Shown piece by piece: positions 52,336 through 61,471 of a DNA stretch of 64,000 bases. The DNA comes from Bacteroidota bacterium (lineage in GTDB: Bacteria > Bacteroidota > Bacteroidia > Bacteroidales > Bacteroidaceae), in contig JAFABG010000041.1 in NCBI GenBank assembly GCA_023426145.1, forward strand, positions 21,688 through 85,687, written 5' to 3'. The notes beneath the pieces were generated by a model, which made no database searches, was not told the DNA's origin, and saw only the letters and a program-made list of their open reading frames with translations. Within the stretch, counting starts at the first letter, position 1. Each line of letters starts with the position of its first letter. The position numbers and the translations under genes are program-made.

Positions 52336-55017
52336 TTATTTTCTAGGATCTCTTCCGGTGTATTTGATGAGTTCGCGAATCTTTCGATTCAATTCTTCAG
52401 CTTTCATCAACTCTTCAAGGGTGAGATGCATCCGGTAGCGCCAATAGTTGAGAGGGTTGGCTGGAACGTTAATTCGCTCTTCTTCTACGTTCGGATTTCT
52501 CAATTTCCCATCTATGCTTAGCCAATCTTGGAAAGATAGTATGCAAAGTAGAGAATTACTTTTCAGATGCTTGCGTACAATCTCTTCACAAAGTTCAGTA
52601 GTGGCAATGCTAGGAGCAGTGCCACTATGTCCAAGGATGTGGTTATAATAGCGCTGTGTTTGCGAAAGATCCTCTTCCCACCAACCACGCAAGGTAGACA
52701 TATCGTGAGTGGATATAGTGCATACAGAACGATAAGGGTAGTCAGCAAGAGAGCCAAACTCTTGCATGGGCTGTTTAGGCATACGTTGAATCTCCAAACT
52801 AAGAATGCGAAGATCGTTCATCACAGAAGGAACACATTCGGGAATCATACCTAAATCTTCTCCGCAAACCAACATACGCGTTGAGGCTATTAGCTGCGGA
52901 AGTTTACTCATGGCTTGCTGGCGCCAAAATTCATTGTGCCTGTGATAATAGTATTGGTTGTATAAGTGATTGAACGCTTCCTGTTCCTCTTCCCTGAGTA
53001 GACGGAATATAGGATCATGTTGCACTCCGATGCGAGGATGGTATTTCCCTGCATCTTTTGCATCAGGAACAAAAAGAACGTTACTGATCAATGTGTATAA
53101 TCCATCCCTTATCCGAACACTAGTTTTATCAACTTTTTCAGCAAAGAAGTTCTTCACCGCCCGTTGTGTTTCAAACTCCGGTTTCATCGTATAAACATCA
53201 GAGGCATTTCCCAATTGAAGAAAAGCTTCTTTTACGTATGCAGTGTGTTCTCCAAACAATTGTTGGAGGAAGGATTCGTGAATGGAAGGAATCAGATAGT
53301 CTTCTTTAAAAGGGAAACCATAGTTTTCAATCTCTTCACGAGTCATAGGAATTGAAGGCGTGAAGTGTCCTAATAATCCATGTACGGCATGCATCGGTAT
53401 TTCCCAAATACGGAAAAAACCAAGAATATGGTCGATGCGATAGGCATCAAAGTATTCTGCCATTTTCTTGAAGCGTTTCATCCACCAACTGTAGCCGTCT
53501 TTTTCCATCACGTCCCAGTTGTAGGTAGGGAATCCCCAATTTTGTCCGTTAAGAGAGAAGTCATCGGGTGGGGCGCCGGCTTGTGCGTTGAGATTGAAAT
53601 AGTGTGGCTCTGTCCATGCTTCAACACTATTTCGACTGATTCCAATTGGAATATCCCCTTTAAGTACCACGCCGTTTTGGCGGGCATACTTCGTTACGGA
53701 TATTAATTGTCGATGTAGGTGAAATTGGATATAGTAATAGAGTGCAATCCGTGAGTAATCCTTAGATTCCGGTTGACACATATTTTCTATCTCTTGGCTA
53801 TTGTAGACTGCATATTTACCCCATTCGTTGAAATTAGGGGTGTGAAAAGTATCCCGTAAATAACTAAAAGTAGCGTAAGGTTGAAGCCACTCTTTGTTAG
53901 CTTTGAAGAATTCAGCAAACTCTTCTGAAGCTAATATCTCTTCTCCTTCTTGCTCGAATATCAAACGGTAGTAGGCCCATTTGGTGATGTTAACAGCCTC
54001 GTAGTCCAAGGCAGGGAGGGCGTTCAGTTCTTTCTGCTTTGCATTGAAAAGTTCTGCAGTAGCTTTGTCTTTTAAAGCCCCCATTTGCATGATGTCTGCA
54101 TACATCGGGTGAAAAGCATAAATCGAGATGCTATTGTAGGGATAAGAATCGGTCCATGCATGAGTCATCGTGGTATCATTGATGGGTAAGATCTGTATCA
54201 CCTTTTGTCGGATACTTACCGCCCAATCAATCATGCGTTTCAGATCTCCGAAGTCGCCGACTCCATAGCTATGCTCTGATTTCAAGGAAAAGACAGGAAT
54301 AGCTATGCCTGAACCTTTCCAAGCAGGAATATCAAAATAGGCATATCGGTCGGAAATGACCAACGTTTCGTTGGTTTGTAACTGCGGATCAGCAACATAA
54401 CGGTTTGGATTGTTTTCCCAGCAGTCTGCTCTCTTTTCTTCTTTATGATAAAGGATGAATTTGTATTCTAGCGGAAACTGTAAAGTGCTTGCATCTAATT
54501 CGATCTGCCACTCAGGGAAGTTGATATCCTCCATCGGAAGGGCTTTGTCCGGATTCCAGTTTCCCAACTCTTCCTGATTTCCGCAAATGGCCAAGCAATA
54601 CGCATTGTTTATTCGTGGAGCATACGCTTTAATGAGAAGCCCTTGTTTGCAACCACTGGTAACGCCTGCTTTATCTGGGCGAGCCAATAAAGATTCGGTG
54701 AAAGCTGAAGTGTAAAAGTAAGACTGTTCGGGAATGTCTTTCCAACAGTCTTTAACTACGAACTTGTGATTCTCATCACCGCTTAAGAAAAGATATCTAG
54801 GAATGCTATCCCATTCTTTGCGAATAAGGGTAGCGTTCTGTTCAATCTGATAATTGTAGTGGATAGGGATTCCTTCTTTGGGGGCTTCTATGCAAACTTC
54901 TGCTGTCCAGTGAATGCCATCTGTTGTATGCATTGGAATAGACGCTGGTTGAAGTCCGGCAATCTTGACTTCTTCACCCCAACTGGTACGATATTCGATA
55001 TGAAATGATACAACCAT
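52336..55017 (-). CDS. malQ: 4-alpha-glucanotransferase with two CBM20 domains
   Basis: MalQ transfers alpha-1,4-glucan segments between maltooligosaccharides. The start at the ATG ending at 55017 (MVVSFHIEYRTSWGEEV) gives 893 residues; an ATG five codons upstream is possible. Two starch-binding CBM20 modules come first (about 1-110; about 120-225 with CGNQEELGNWNPDKALPM), then the GH77 catalytic domain (about 250-880): nucleophile region YRIDHILGFFRIW, acid/base region CGEDLGMIPE and TISTHDMSTLRGWW. The tandem-CBM20 layout equals plant DPE2, which works on maltose and soluble glycan. Confidence 0.95.
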   Translation of the reverse strand: MVVSFHIEYRTSWGEEVKIAGLQPASIPMHTTDGIHWTAEVCIEAPKEGIPIHYNYQIEQNATLIRKEWDSIPRYLFLSGDENHKFVVKDCWKDIPEQSYFYTSAFTESLLARPDKAGVTSGCKQGLLIKAYAPRINNAYCLAICGNQEELGNWNPDKALPMEDINFPEWQIELDASTLQFPLEYKFILYHKEEKRADCWENNPNRYVADPQLQTNETLVISDRYAYFDIPAWKGSGIAIPVFSLKSEHSYGVGDFGDLKRMIDWAVSIRQKVIQILPINDTTMTHAWTDSYPYNSISIYAFHPMYADIMQMGALKDKATAELFNAKQKELNALPALDYEAVNITKWAYYRLIFEQEGEEILASEEFAEFFKANKEWLQPYATFSYLRDTFHTPNFNEWGKYAVYNSQEIENMCQPESKDYSRIALYYYIQFHLHRQLISVTKYARQNGVVLKGDIPIGISRNSVEAWTEPHYFNLNAQAGAPPDDFSLNGQNWGFPTYNWDVMEKDGYSWWMKRFKKMAEYFDAYRIDHILGFFRIWEIPMHAVHGLLGHFTPSIPMTREEIENYGFPFKEDYLIPSIHESFLQQLFGEHTAYVKEAFLQLGNASDVYTMKPEFETQRAVKNFFAEKVDKTSVRIRDGLYTLISNVLFVPDAKDAGKYHPRIGVQHDPIFRLLREEEQEAFNHLYNQYYYHRHNEFWRQQAMSKLPQLIASTRMLVCGEDLGMIPECVPSVMNDLRILSLEIQRMPKQPMQEFGSLADYPYRSVCTISTHDMSTLRGWWEEDLSQTQRYYNHILGHSGTAPSIATTELCEEIVRKHLKSNSLLCILSFQDWLSIDGKLRNPNVEEERINVPANPLNYWRYRMHLTLEELMKAEELNRKIRELIKYTGRDPRK

Positions 55018-55055
55018 ATATGTAAACTCCATTTAGATTGGCCTTAATTATAGTG

Positions 55056-55063
55056 CAAGTATA
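55056..55063 (-). promoter_or_regulatory. Possible -7 box of malQ
   Basis: TATACTTG on the minus strand has one mismatch to TAnnTTTG and lies about 40 bp before the malQ ATG. Confidence 0.35.
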
Positions 55064-55084
55064 AGCTATTTTTCTGAATAAAAA

Positions 55085-55113
55085 TAAAAGGAGCTGTTTT
55101 AGGGCTCCTTTTA
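55085..55113 (-). terminator. Terminator of nrdJ
   Basis: TAAAAGGAGC and GCTCCTTTTA form a perfect 10-bp stem around 9 bases. Read on the minus strand the stem is followed by a T-rich run, which is right for termination after the nrdJ stop at 55151. Confidence 0.8.
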
Positions 55114-55150
55114 ATCTTTAGTTTATATACTAATTAACATATATGTCGCT

Positions 55151-57694
55151 TTATCCACATCTTGAAGTACCACAAGTTGTACAAATCAGACAACCTTCTT
55201 GGTAGACTAAAGACTCGTTGCCGCAGTTGGGACATCTTTTTCCTTTAGCTTCTGTTCCGTCTTGAATGTACTTCTTCAATGCACGTTCAACACCGTTTTT
55301 CCAAGTGTTAATGTTTTCGCTATTCAGTTGTAGAGAACCAACCAACTTTATTACTTGTTCTATCGGCATCCGGTAACGAAGCACTCCAGAGATTAGTTTA
55401 GCATAGTTCCAATATTCCTTATTAAATTTCTCCGACAAACCTTCAATTGTTGTTTTATATCCACGTTTGTTTTCGAACTGGAAGTCGTAGCGTTTATTTC
55501 CTTCTTCATCAACATTTTTGATGATGCGTCCGGTGGTCACACTCTTTGGCAACAAAATACCTTCGTCATCATCTTGCAAACCTGTGAATATCTCGTAAGG
55601 ATGCCCATCGAGCAAACCTACAAAGGCTACCCATTTATCTTTGTTGTTTTGGAAACGTACTACGTCTGCTTCCAAAATTTTCGGGCGAACTTCTACAACC
55701 GTAGGTGGTTTGCAAGGAGGTAAGTCATTCTTTTTGTCTTTCTCAGATTTAGCAGCAATCAATACTCCCGAACGAGAGCCATCACGATATACCGTACATC
55801 CTTTACATCCAGATTTCCAAGCCTCTACGTATAGTCTGTTTACTAGATCTTCATCAACATCGTTCGGCAGGTTGATAGTAACGCTAATTGAATGGTCTAC
55901 CCATTTCTGGATTCTTCCTTGCATTTTCACTTTCATCAACCAGTCTACGTCGTTTGATGTCGCTTTATAGTAAGGAGATTTGGCAACTAATTTATCAATT
56001 TCTTCCTGTGTATATCGTTTAGCTGGATCATAGCCGTTGGCCTCCATCCAAGTCACAAATTTGTGATGGAATACAATGTATTCTTCAAATGCATCGCCAG
56101 TTTCATCTACAAAATCCACATGAACATTGGTGTCGTTTGGATTTACTTTTCTTCTGCGTTTATACACCGGAAGGAATACAGGCTCAATGCCGGAGGTAGT
56201 TTGAGTCATCAAACTAGTTGTCCCTGTAGGAGCAATAGTGAGACAGGCAATATTTCGGCGTCCGTACTTTTTCATTTCAGCATACAATTCCGGATCATTC
56301 TCGGCTAAACGCTGTATGAACGGATTCTTCTCTTCACGTTCGTTGCTGTAGATCTCAAATGCACCACGTTCTTTTGCCATAACAACAGAAGAACGATACG
56401 CACCTAGTGCTACGGTCTTATGTACTTTTTCAGAAAATTCAGTAGCTTCTTCTGTTCCATAACGTAATCCTAAAGCTGCTAGCATGTCACCTTCAGCTGT
56501 AATACCCACACCAGTTCGGCGACCTTGTCCACTCTTCTTGTAGATCTTTGCCCATAAATTGAGCTCGGAACGTTTCACCTCTTCATTTTCAGGATCCTCT
56601 TTAATCTTGTTCATGATGCGCTCAATCTTCTCCAGTTCAAGATCAATGATGTCATCCATGATACGCTGAGCTAAAGCAATGTGCTTGTTGAATAACTCAA
56701 AATCAAAATAAGCGTCAGCTTTAAAAGGGTTGATTACATAAGAGTATAAGTTTATAGCTAACAAGCGGCAAGAATCATAAGGACACAATGGAATTTCCCC
56801 ACAAGGATTTGTAGAAACTGTTCTATAACCTAGATCTGCGTAGCAATCAGGTACTGATTCCCTAATGATTGTATCCCAAAACAAAACACCTGGTTCTGCT
56901 GATTTCCATGCATTGTGAACTATTTTTTTCCACAGCGTAGAAGCTTCAATTTCCTTGGTAAACGTTGGCGTAGCCGAATCAATTGGATATTGTTGCACAT
57001 AAGGTTTACCGTCAACAGCTGCTTGCATGAAAGCATCGTCTAGCTTTACAGAAACGTTAGCACCTGTCACTTTACCTTCAGTCATTTTAGCATCGATAAA
57101 TGCTTCCGAATCAGGATGCTTAATGGATACACTGAGCATTAATGCTCCTCTACGTCCGTCTTGAGCAACTTCACGAGTAGAGTTTGAGTAGCGCTCCATG
57201 AAAGGAACCAAACCTGTAGAAGTCAGTGCGGAGTTCTTTACGGGAGACCCTTTAGGACGGATGTGAGATAAATCATGGCCAACACCACCGCGTCTTTTCA
57301 TCAACTGAACTTGTTCTTCGTCAATTTTAATAATGGCGCCATAAGAGTCGGCAGCGCCATCAACTCCGATAACAAAACAGTTAGATAAAGAAGCAACTTG
57401 GTAATCGTTGCCAATACCAGTCATCGGGCTTCCTTGAGGAACAATATATCTAAAATGGTCTAGTAGATCGTATAATTCCTGAGCAGTTAATGCATTCGGA
57501 TACTTCGCTTCAATACGCGCTACTTCATTGGCTATTCTCCAATGCATGTCTTCCGGAGATTTCTCATAAATGTTTCCGAAAGAATCCTTTACTGCATATT
57601 TGTTTACCCAAACTCTTGCAGCAAGCTCATCGCCTTGAAAATATCGTAAAGATTCTTCGTAGGCCTCTTCATAAGAATAAATTTGCTTTTCCAC
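55151..57694 (-). CDS. nrdJ: Adenosylcobalamin-dependent ribonucleotide reductase (class II)
   Basis: This enzyme makes deoxyribonucleotides with a radical generated from vitamin B12. The 847-residue protein has the substrate-site cysteine in SLSNCFVIGVD, the STNPCGEIPLCPYDSC block, IAPTGTTSLM, and a C-terminal CPNCGN...CLICTTCGTSRCG stretch with a zinc-ribbon-like set plus the final redox cysteines. The monomeric B12 type fits an anaerobe that must import cobalamin. It has its own promoter (57770-57800) and terminator. Confidence 0.95.
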   Translation of the reverse strand: MEKQIYSYEEAYEESLRYFQGDELAARVWVNKYAVKDSFGNIYEKSPEDMHWRIANEVARIEAKYPNALTAQELYDLLDHFRYIVPQGSPMTGIGNDYQVASLSNCFVIGVDGAADSYGAIIKIDEEQVQLMKRRGGVGHDLSHIRPKGSPVKNSALTSTGLVPFMERYSNSTREVAQDGRRGALMLSVSIKHPDSEAFIDAKMTEGKVTGANVSVKLDDAFMQAAVDGKPYVQQYPIDSATPTFTKEIEASTLWKKIVHNAWKSAEPGVLFWDTIIRESVPDCYADLGYRTVSTNPCGEIPLCPYDSCRLLAINLYSYVINPFKADAYFDFELFNKHIALAQRIMDDIIDLELEKIERIMNKIKEDPENEEVKRSELNLWAKIYKKSGQGRRTGVGITAEGDMLAALGLRYGTEEATEFSEKVHKTVALGAYRSSVVMAKERGAFEIYSNEREEKNPFIQRLAENDPELYAEMKKYGRRNIACLTIAPTGTTSLMTQTTSGIEPVFLPVYKRRRKVNPNDTNVHVDFVDETGDAFEEYIVFHHKFVTWMEANGYDPAKRYTQEEIDKLVAKSPYYKATSNDVDWLMKVKMQGRIQKWVDHSISVTINLPNDVDEDLVNRLYVEAWKSGCKGCTVYRDGSRSGVLIAAKSEKDKKNDLPPCKPPTVVEVRPKILEADVVRFQNNKDKWVAFVGLLDGHPYEIFTGLQDDDEGILLPKSVTTGRIIKNVDEEGNKRYDFQFENKRGYKTTIEGLSEKFNKEYWNYAKLISGVLRYRMPIEQVIKLVGSLQLNSENINTWKNGVERALKKYIQDGTEAKGKRCPNCGNESLVYQEGCLICTTCGTSRCG

Positions 57695-57769
57695 GATCTT
57701 TTGTGTCTTAGATTTTATTTTTTAATAAGTAATGTGTAGAAGTTTACTTATCTGTAACAAATGCGACTG

Positions 57770-57800
57770 CAAAGCTAAGAATGTTTTTTTATCTATCAAA
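57770..57800 (-). promoter_or_regulatory. Promoter of nrdJ
   Basis: On the minus strand TTTG (57797-57800), 19 bp, then TAGCTTTG (57770-57777): a perfect promoter. The leader of about 70 bases is too short for a cobalamin riboswitch. Confidence 0.75.
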
Positions 57801-57960
57801 ATAAAAATGAAATATTTTATTCGAAGCTTTAAAGTTTTCCATTTGATTTATATAAGTAATTAAATAACAGATAAATAGCATTTTTGTTCATTGCTAAAAG
57901 TTTTCTAAAAAGGAAATTATAATAATTATCTAATATATTGAATTAATTATTTATTTTTTA

Positions 57961-57968
57961 TATCTTTG
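57961..57968 (+). promoter_or_regulatory. -7 box of the nitroreductase gene
   Basis: TATCTTTG is a perfect -7 box only 12 bp before the ATG, so the leader would be very short. No TTTG at -33. Confidence 0.5.
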
Positions 57969-57979
57969 CAAGAAAAGAT

Positions 57980-58723
57980 ATGTTTGAAACCGTAAAGAAT
58001 AGAAGGACTATTCGGAAATATCAGCAGAAGGATGTGAATGCTGATTTGTTAAATGATTTGCTTGAAACTTCATTTCGTGCATCCACCCTAGGAGGAATGC
58101 AATTATATAGTGTTGTAGTGACCCGTAATGAGGATATGAAGGCTAAACTCTCTCCCGCTCATTTTAATCAACCCATGGTAAAAGGGGCTCCTGTTGTACT
58201 TACATTTTGCGCAGATTTTAGACGTTTTAGTGAATGGTGCCGACTGCGAAATGCTGTTCCTGGGTACAACAATTTCATGTCTTTTATGAATGCCACAATG
58301 GATACTTTATTAGTCGCTCAAACCTTTTGTACTTTGGCAGAAGAAGTGGGATTGGGTATTTGTTATTTAGGTACTACGACTTATAATCCACAAATGATTA
58401 TCGATACTTTAGAACTACCGAAGTTGGTTTTCCCCATCACGACCATTACTGTAGGGTATCCTGATGGTATTCCTGCTCAAGTTGATCGTTTACCTTTGAG
58501 GGCTGCTGTTCATGATGAATTGTATCATGACTATACCCCTGAGGCGATTAATGAGTTATATGAATACAAAGAATCGTTGCCTGAAAGTAAGCAGTTTGTT
58601 GCAGAAAATAATTTGGACACGCTGGCTCAAGTCTTTACAAATATTCGCTACACCCAAAAAGATAACGAATTTATGTCTGAAAACTTGTTGAAAGTTCTCC
58701 GAAGCCAAGGCTTTATGGATTAA
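57980..58723 (+). CDS. Nitroreductase family protein
   Basis: This 247-residue FMN-binding oxidoreductase starts with ETVKNRRTIRKYQQKDV (the Arg residues hold the FMN phosphate), then SFRASTLGGMQLYSVVV and an E-x-GLGICYLGTT block that binds the flavin. VTVGYPDG-like ITVGYPDGIPAQVDRLP is the conserved C-terminal turn. The substrate is not known; related proteins reduce nitro-compounds or quinones with NAD(P)H. It stands alone between nrdJ and a strong bidirectional terminator. Confidence 0.93.
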   Translation: MFETVKNRRTIRKYQQKDVNADLLNDLLETSFRASTLGGMQLYSVVVTRNEDMKAKLSPAHFNQPMVKGAPVVLTFCADFRRFSEWCRLRNAVPGYNNFMSFMNATMDTLLVAQTFCTLAEEVGLGICYLGTTTYNPQMIIDTLELPKLVFPITTITVGYPDGIPAQVDRLPLRAAVHDELYHDYTPEAINELYEYKESLPESKQFVAENNLDTLAQVFTNIRYTQKDNEFMSENLLKVLRSQGFMD

Positions 58724-58749
58724 ATATTTTTATTGAGCGTAAGACCAAA

Positions 58750-58794
58750 ATAAAATGCCGCCTGCTAGATCTGTTATAGCAGGCGGCATTTTAT
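58750..58794. terminator. Perfect 18-bp bidirectional terminator
   Basis: The arms 58750-58767 and 58777-58794 are fully complementary around a 9-base loop, with the core GCCGCCTGC. It ends both the nitroreductase gene and dnaA, which converge on it. Confidence 0.92.
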
Positions 58795-58809
58795 TATTAA
58801 GTATGTCTT

Positions 58810-60219
58810 TTACTTATTCTTCAATAATGATTCTATTTCTTGGACTTCTGTTTGGAAGCTTTTATCAACTTCCAACTGTCCCTTAACTGTTTTACAAGCA
58901 TGTAGCACTGTTGCGTGATCTTTATTTCCAATGAATTTGCCAATCTTAGAAGTAGAGAAGTCAGTATGGTTTTTAGCTAGAAACATAGCGATTTGTCTTG
59001 CCTGAACTACTTCTCTCTTTCTTGATTTGGTATGTATAGCAGAAGCCTCAAGATCGAAGTGTTTGCATACAACTTTCAGTATATCATCAATAGTAACCGA
59101 TTTGGTTTCGTTGTGAACTACTCCGTGTACGATGTGTTGCGCAAGGTCTAAGTCTATTTCTTTATTGAAAATAGTTGAACGTGCCATGATAGCAATAACA
59201 ATACCTTCTAAGTCACGTACACTTTCATTAACGTTCTCTGCTATGTAGTCGATAACTTCAGAAGGAAAACGTAGTCCATCACGATGTATTTTATTCCTAA
59301 GAATGTTCTTTCTAAGCTCCACTGTTGGCTTTTCCAATTCGGCTACCATTCCCCATTTAAATCTTGTCAAGAGTCGCTCTTCCATGCCTTGTAAAAGCAC
59401 AGGAGCACGGTCTGAAGTCAATATCAACTGCTTACCGTTCTGATGGAGGTGATTAAATATGTGGAAGAAGGTGTTTTGAGTCTTGGTTACACCTGCAAAC
59501 TCTTGTATATCATCAATGATTAAGACATCAATTGTTTGATAGAAATTAATGAAGTCGTTTGTAGTATTGTTACGTACGGAGTCTGTATATTGCACTTGGA
59601 ATAGATGTGCCGAAACATACAATACTCTCTTTTCATTATACAACTCCTTGATTTTTGTGCCAATTGCATTAGCTAGATGCGTCTTTCCAACTCCGGAAGC
59701 ACCATAAAGGAATAGCGGATTGAAAGCCGTACCTGCAGGATTTTGTGCAACAGCTTCAGCTACACTTCTTGATAGTTTGTTACTGTAGCCTTCTATAAAG
59801 TTCTCGAAATTATAATTCGGATTAAGATGCGGATCTAAATCCTGAACGGCAGGAGCTTTTAAAAAATTAGGGGCTTTGTTGCCATCAAAGATACTTTTGG
59901 GTGTGATGGCTGTAGAACGGTTACTTGCTTCAAGATTCACGGTTTGGTTAGGAACTGAAGTCTTGTCAACCATTACATTATACATTAACTTAGTTCCTTC
60001 GCCAATAGCTTTGTATAACGTCTTACGTAACAAATCCACGAACTTTTCTTCTAGTATTTCATAGAAAAATTGACTCGGGATCTGTACGATCAATGTTTTG
60101 TCCTCAAATTTTAAAGGGACAATCGGAGCAAACCAAGTATTATATGTTGTTTCAGGAACATTGTCTCTAATTATACTGAGACAGCGGTTCCAAAGTACAA
60201 CATGATTTGATTCAACCAT
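58810..60219 (-). CDS. dnaA: Chromosomal replication initiator protein DnaA
   Basis: DnaA opens oriC and loads the helicase. The 469-residue protein has domain I (about 1-85; WNRCLSIIRDNVPETTYNTW), a linker (about 86-135), the AAA+ domain III with Walker A GASGVGKTH (173-181) and Walker B DVLIIDDIQ (231-239), and domain IV with the DnaA-box-binding KIGKFIGNKDHATVLHA near 432-448. A promoter at 60266-60297 precedes it. One TTATACACA box lies upstream. dnaN is not adjacent, which is normal for Bacteroidetes. Confidence 0.97.
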   Translation of the reverse strand: MVESNHVVLWNRCLSIIRDNVPETTYNTWFAPIVPLKFEDKTLIVQIPSQFFYEILEEKFVDLLRKTLYKAIGEGTKLMYNVMVDKTSVPNQTVNLEASNRSTAITPKSIFDGNKAPNFLKAPAVQDLDPHLNPNYNFENFIEGYSNKLSRSVAEAVAQNPAGTAFNPLFLYGASGVGKTHLANAIGTKIKELYNEKRVLYVSAHLFQVQYTDSVRNNTTNDFINFYQTIDVLIIDDIQEFAGVTKTQNTFFHIFNHLHQNGKQLILTSDRAPVLLQGMEERLLTRFKWGMVAELEKPTVELRKNILRNKIHRDGLRFPSEVIDYIAENVNESVRDLEGIVIAIMARSTIFNKEIDLDLAQHIVHGVVHNETKSVTIDDILKVVCKHFDLEASAIHTKSRKREVVQARQIAMFLAKNHTDFSTSKIGKFIGNKDHATVLHACKTVKGQLEVDKSFQTEVQEIESLLKNK

Positions 60220-60265
60220 AGTGACTTTTATACATTTATTAATTAAGCGAAAACTTCTACGTTTG

Positions 60266-60297
60266 CAAAATTGGGAATCTTATCTGAGAAAAACAAA
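60266..60297 (-). promoter_or_regulatory. Promoter of dnaA
   Basis: On the minus strand TTTG (60294-60297), 20 bp, then CAATTTTG (60266-60273), one mismatch in the -7 box. Confidence 0.6.
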
Positions 60298-60360
60298 TTA
60301 TTTTTTTCTTGGTATTTTCAGAAAAAGAATAAATCATTTACTTTCAATGACTTATATATT

Positions 60361-60369
60361 TGTGTATAA
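60361..60369 (-). promoter_or_regulatory. DnaA box TTATACACA
   Basis: The minus strand reads TTATACACA, a perfect TTATNCACA match, about 140 bp upstream of the dnaA start. A single box fits autoregulation; together with three weak matches in 300 bp it could be part of a diffuse origin. Confidence 0.55.
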
Positions 60370-60569
60370 GTGATATCGATTTTCCTCTCTTGTATTTATG
60401 TAAGTGATTGTAATAGAGTGAGTTATTCGCCATTCTTCGTTTTTATAATATGACGTATTTATACGTACATTAACATCATTTCTGTTTGTTGATAGACTTT
60501 TGCAACATTTCTTTATACATCGCTTATTTGTCTGTTATTTAGACAAAATCTATATAATAAAGAATTTCG

Positions 60570-61463
60570 TTATTTATCTTTCTTACCGAATACAGAGAAA
60601 TGAACGTACCTTTTTGGGTGGGCTTTTAAATCCTCAAGTAGGCTTGCAGCATTTGCTGATGTCGCATTTAAGTTATTATATAAAGCTGGATCATTAAGTA
60701 GCAGACCTATTGTGTTGTCTTTGCTATTAAGTTTGTCTGTCATCGTTTTTACGTTAGCAAGCGTGGCATCAATTTTCTTAAAAGTAGATGCGTAATCAAT
60801 TTCTTTCAAGTTTCCGCTAATCACAACAAAGTTATCTCCAATGGTGTTTAATTTACCTGTGAGTTGGGGAATATCTTTACTCATTAAGTTTTTAACCTGT
60901 GAACTCACTACAGCTAGATTGGCTGTTGTTGTTTCAATAGAGTGTAGAGTAGAGGGAATACTTTTATCACTTACTATAGTGTTCAGTGAAGTAAGTATCG
61001 AATCCAACTTAGGGAGCATATTTTCAATTTGAGGCATTAACTTAGCTACACTCTCCATCATTCCGTTGTTCAAATTGCCTGGGATTGTATCTCCGACGGC
61101 ATATTTCTCTCGTGGATTATTAGCTAAAAGAATATTCATTCGTACACCACCCATCAGTTCGGAAACTAGTTCGGCACTGCTTCCTTTCGGAATGCGTAGT
61201 TCTGTATCAAGCTCAACCTCAACTATTACATTTCCTGGGTTTACATAATCATATTCGATATCTCGTACAATACCTACTCTTACTCCATCAGCAAATACTG
61301 GACTTGATTTAGTGAGTCCATTTACATTTTGGAATTTTGCGTAGAAGTAGCTTGAAGGTTGAAACATGTGAATTCCTTTCAACCAATTTATACCATAGAT
61401 AAGCACACATAATGCAATGATGCCTGTTATTCCTATTCTGACTTCTTTTGTAATATACTTCAT
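60570..61463 (-). CDS. MlaD/MCE family protein
   Basis: This 297-residue protein has an N-terminal membrane anchor (about 7-28; GITGIIALCVLIYGINWLKG), one MCE domain (about 38-115; FYAKFQNVNGLTKSSPVFADG) and a long helical region (about 140-275). MCE proteins form hexameric lipid-handling rings between the membranes. It lies 8 bp after the amidase gene; the ATPase and permease partners (MlaF/MlaE) are not encoded in the window. Confidence 0.92.
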   Translation of the reverse strand: MKYITKEVRIGITGIIALCVLIYGINWLKGIHMFQPSSYFYAKFQNVNGLTKSSPVFADGVRVGIVRDIEYDYVNPGNVIVEVELDTELRIPKGSSAELVSELMGGVRMNILLANNPREKYAVGDTIPGNLNNGMMESVAKLMPQIENMLPKLDSILTSLNTIVSDKSIPSTLHSIETTTANLAVVSSQVKNLMSKDIPQLTGKLNTIGDNFVVISGNLKEIDYASTFKKIDATLANVKTMTDKLNSKDNTIGLLLNDPALYNNLNATSANAASLLEDLKAHPKRYVHFSVFGKKDK

Positions 61464-61471
61464 TTTATTTT

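Larger units (their letters stand above)
60220..60569. other. 350-bp gap upstream of dnaA
   Basis: AT-rich. It holds the dnaA promoter and one perfect DnaA box (60361-60369), plus three looser matches: TTATACATT at 60228-60236, TTATACGTA at 60459-60467 and TTATACATC at 60513-60521. No gene is visible. Confidence 0.6.
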
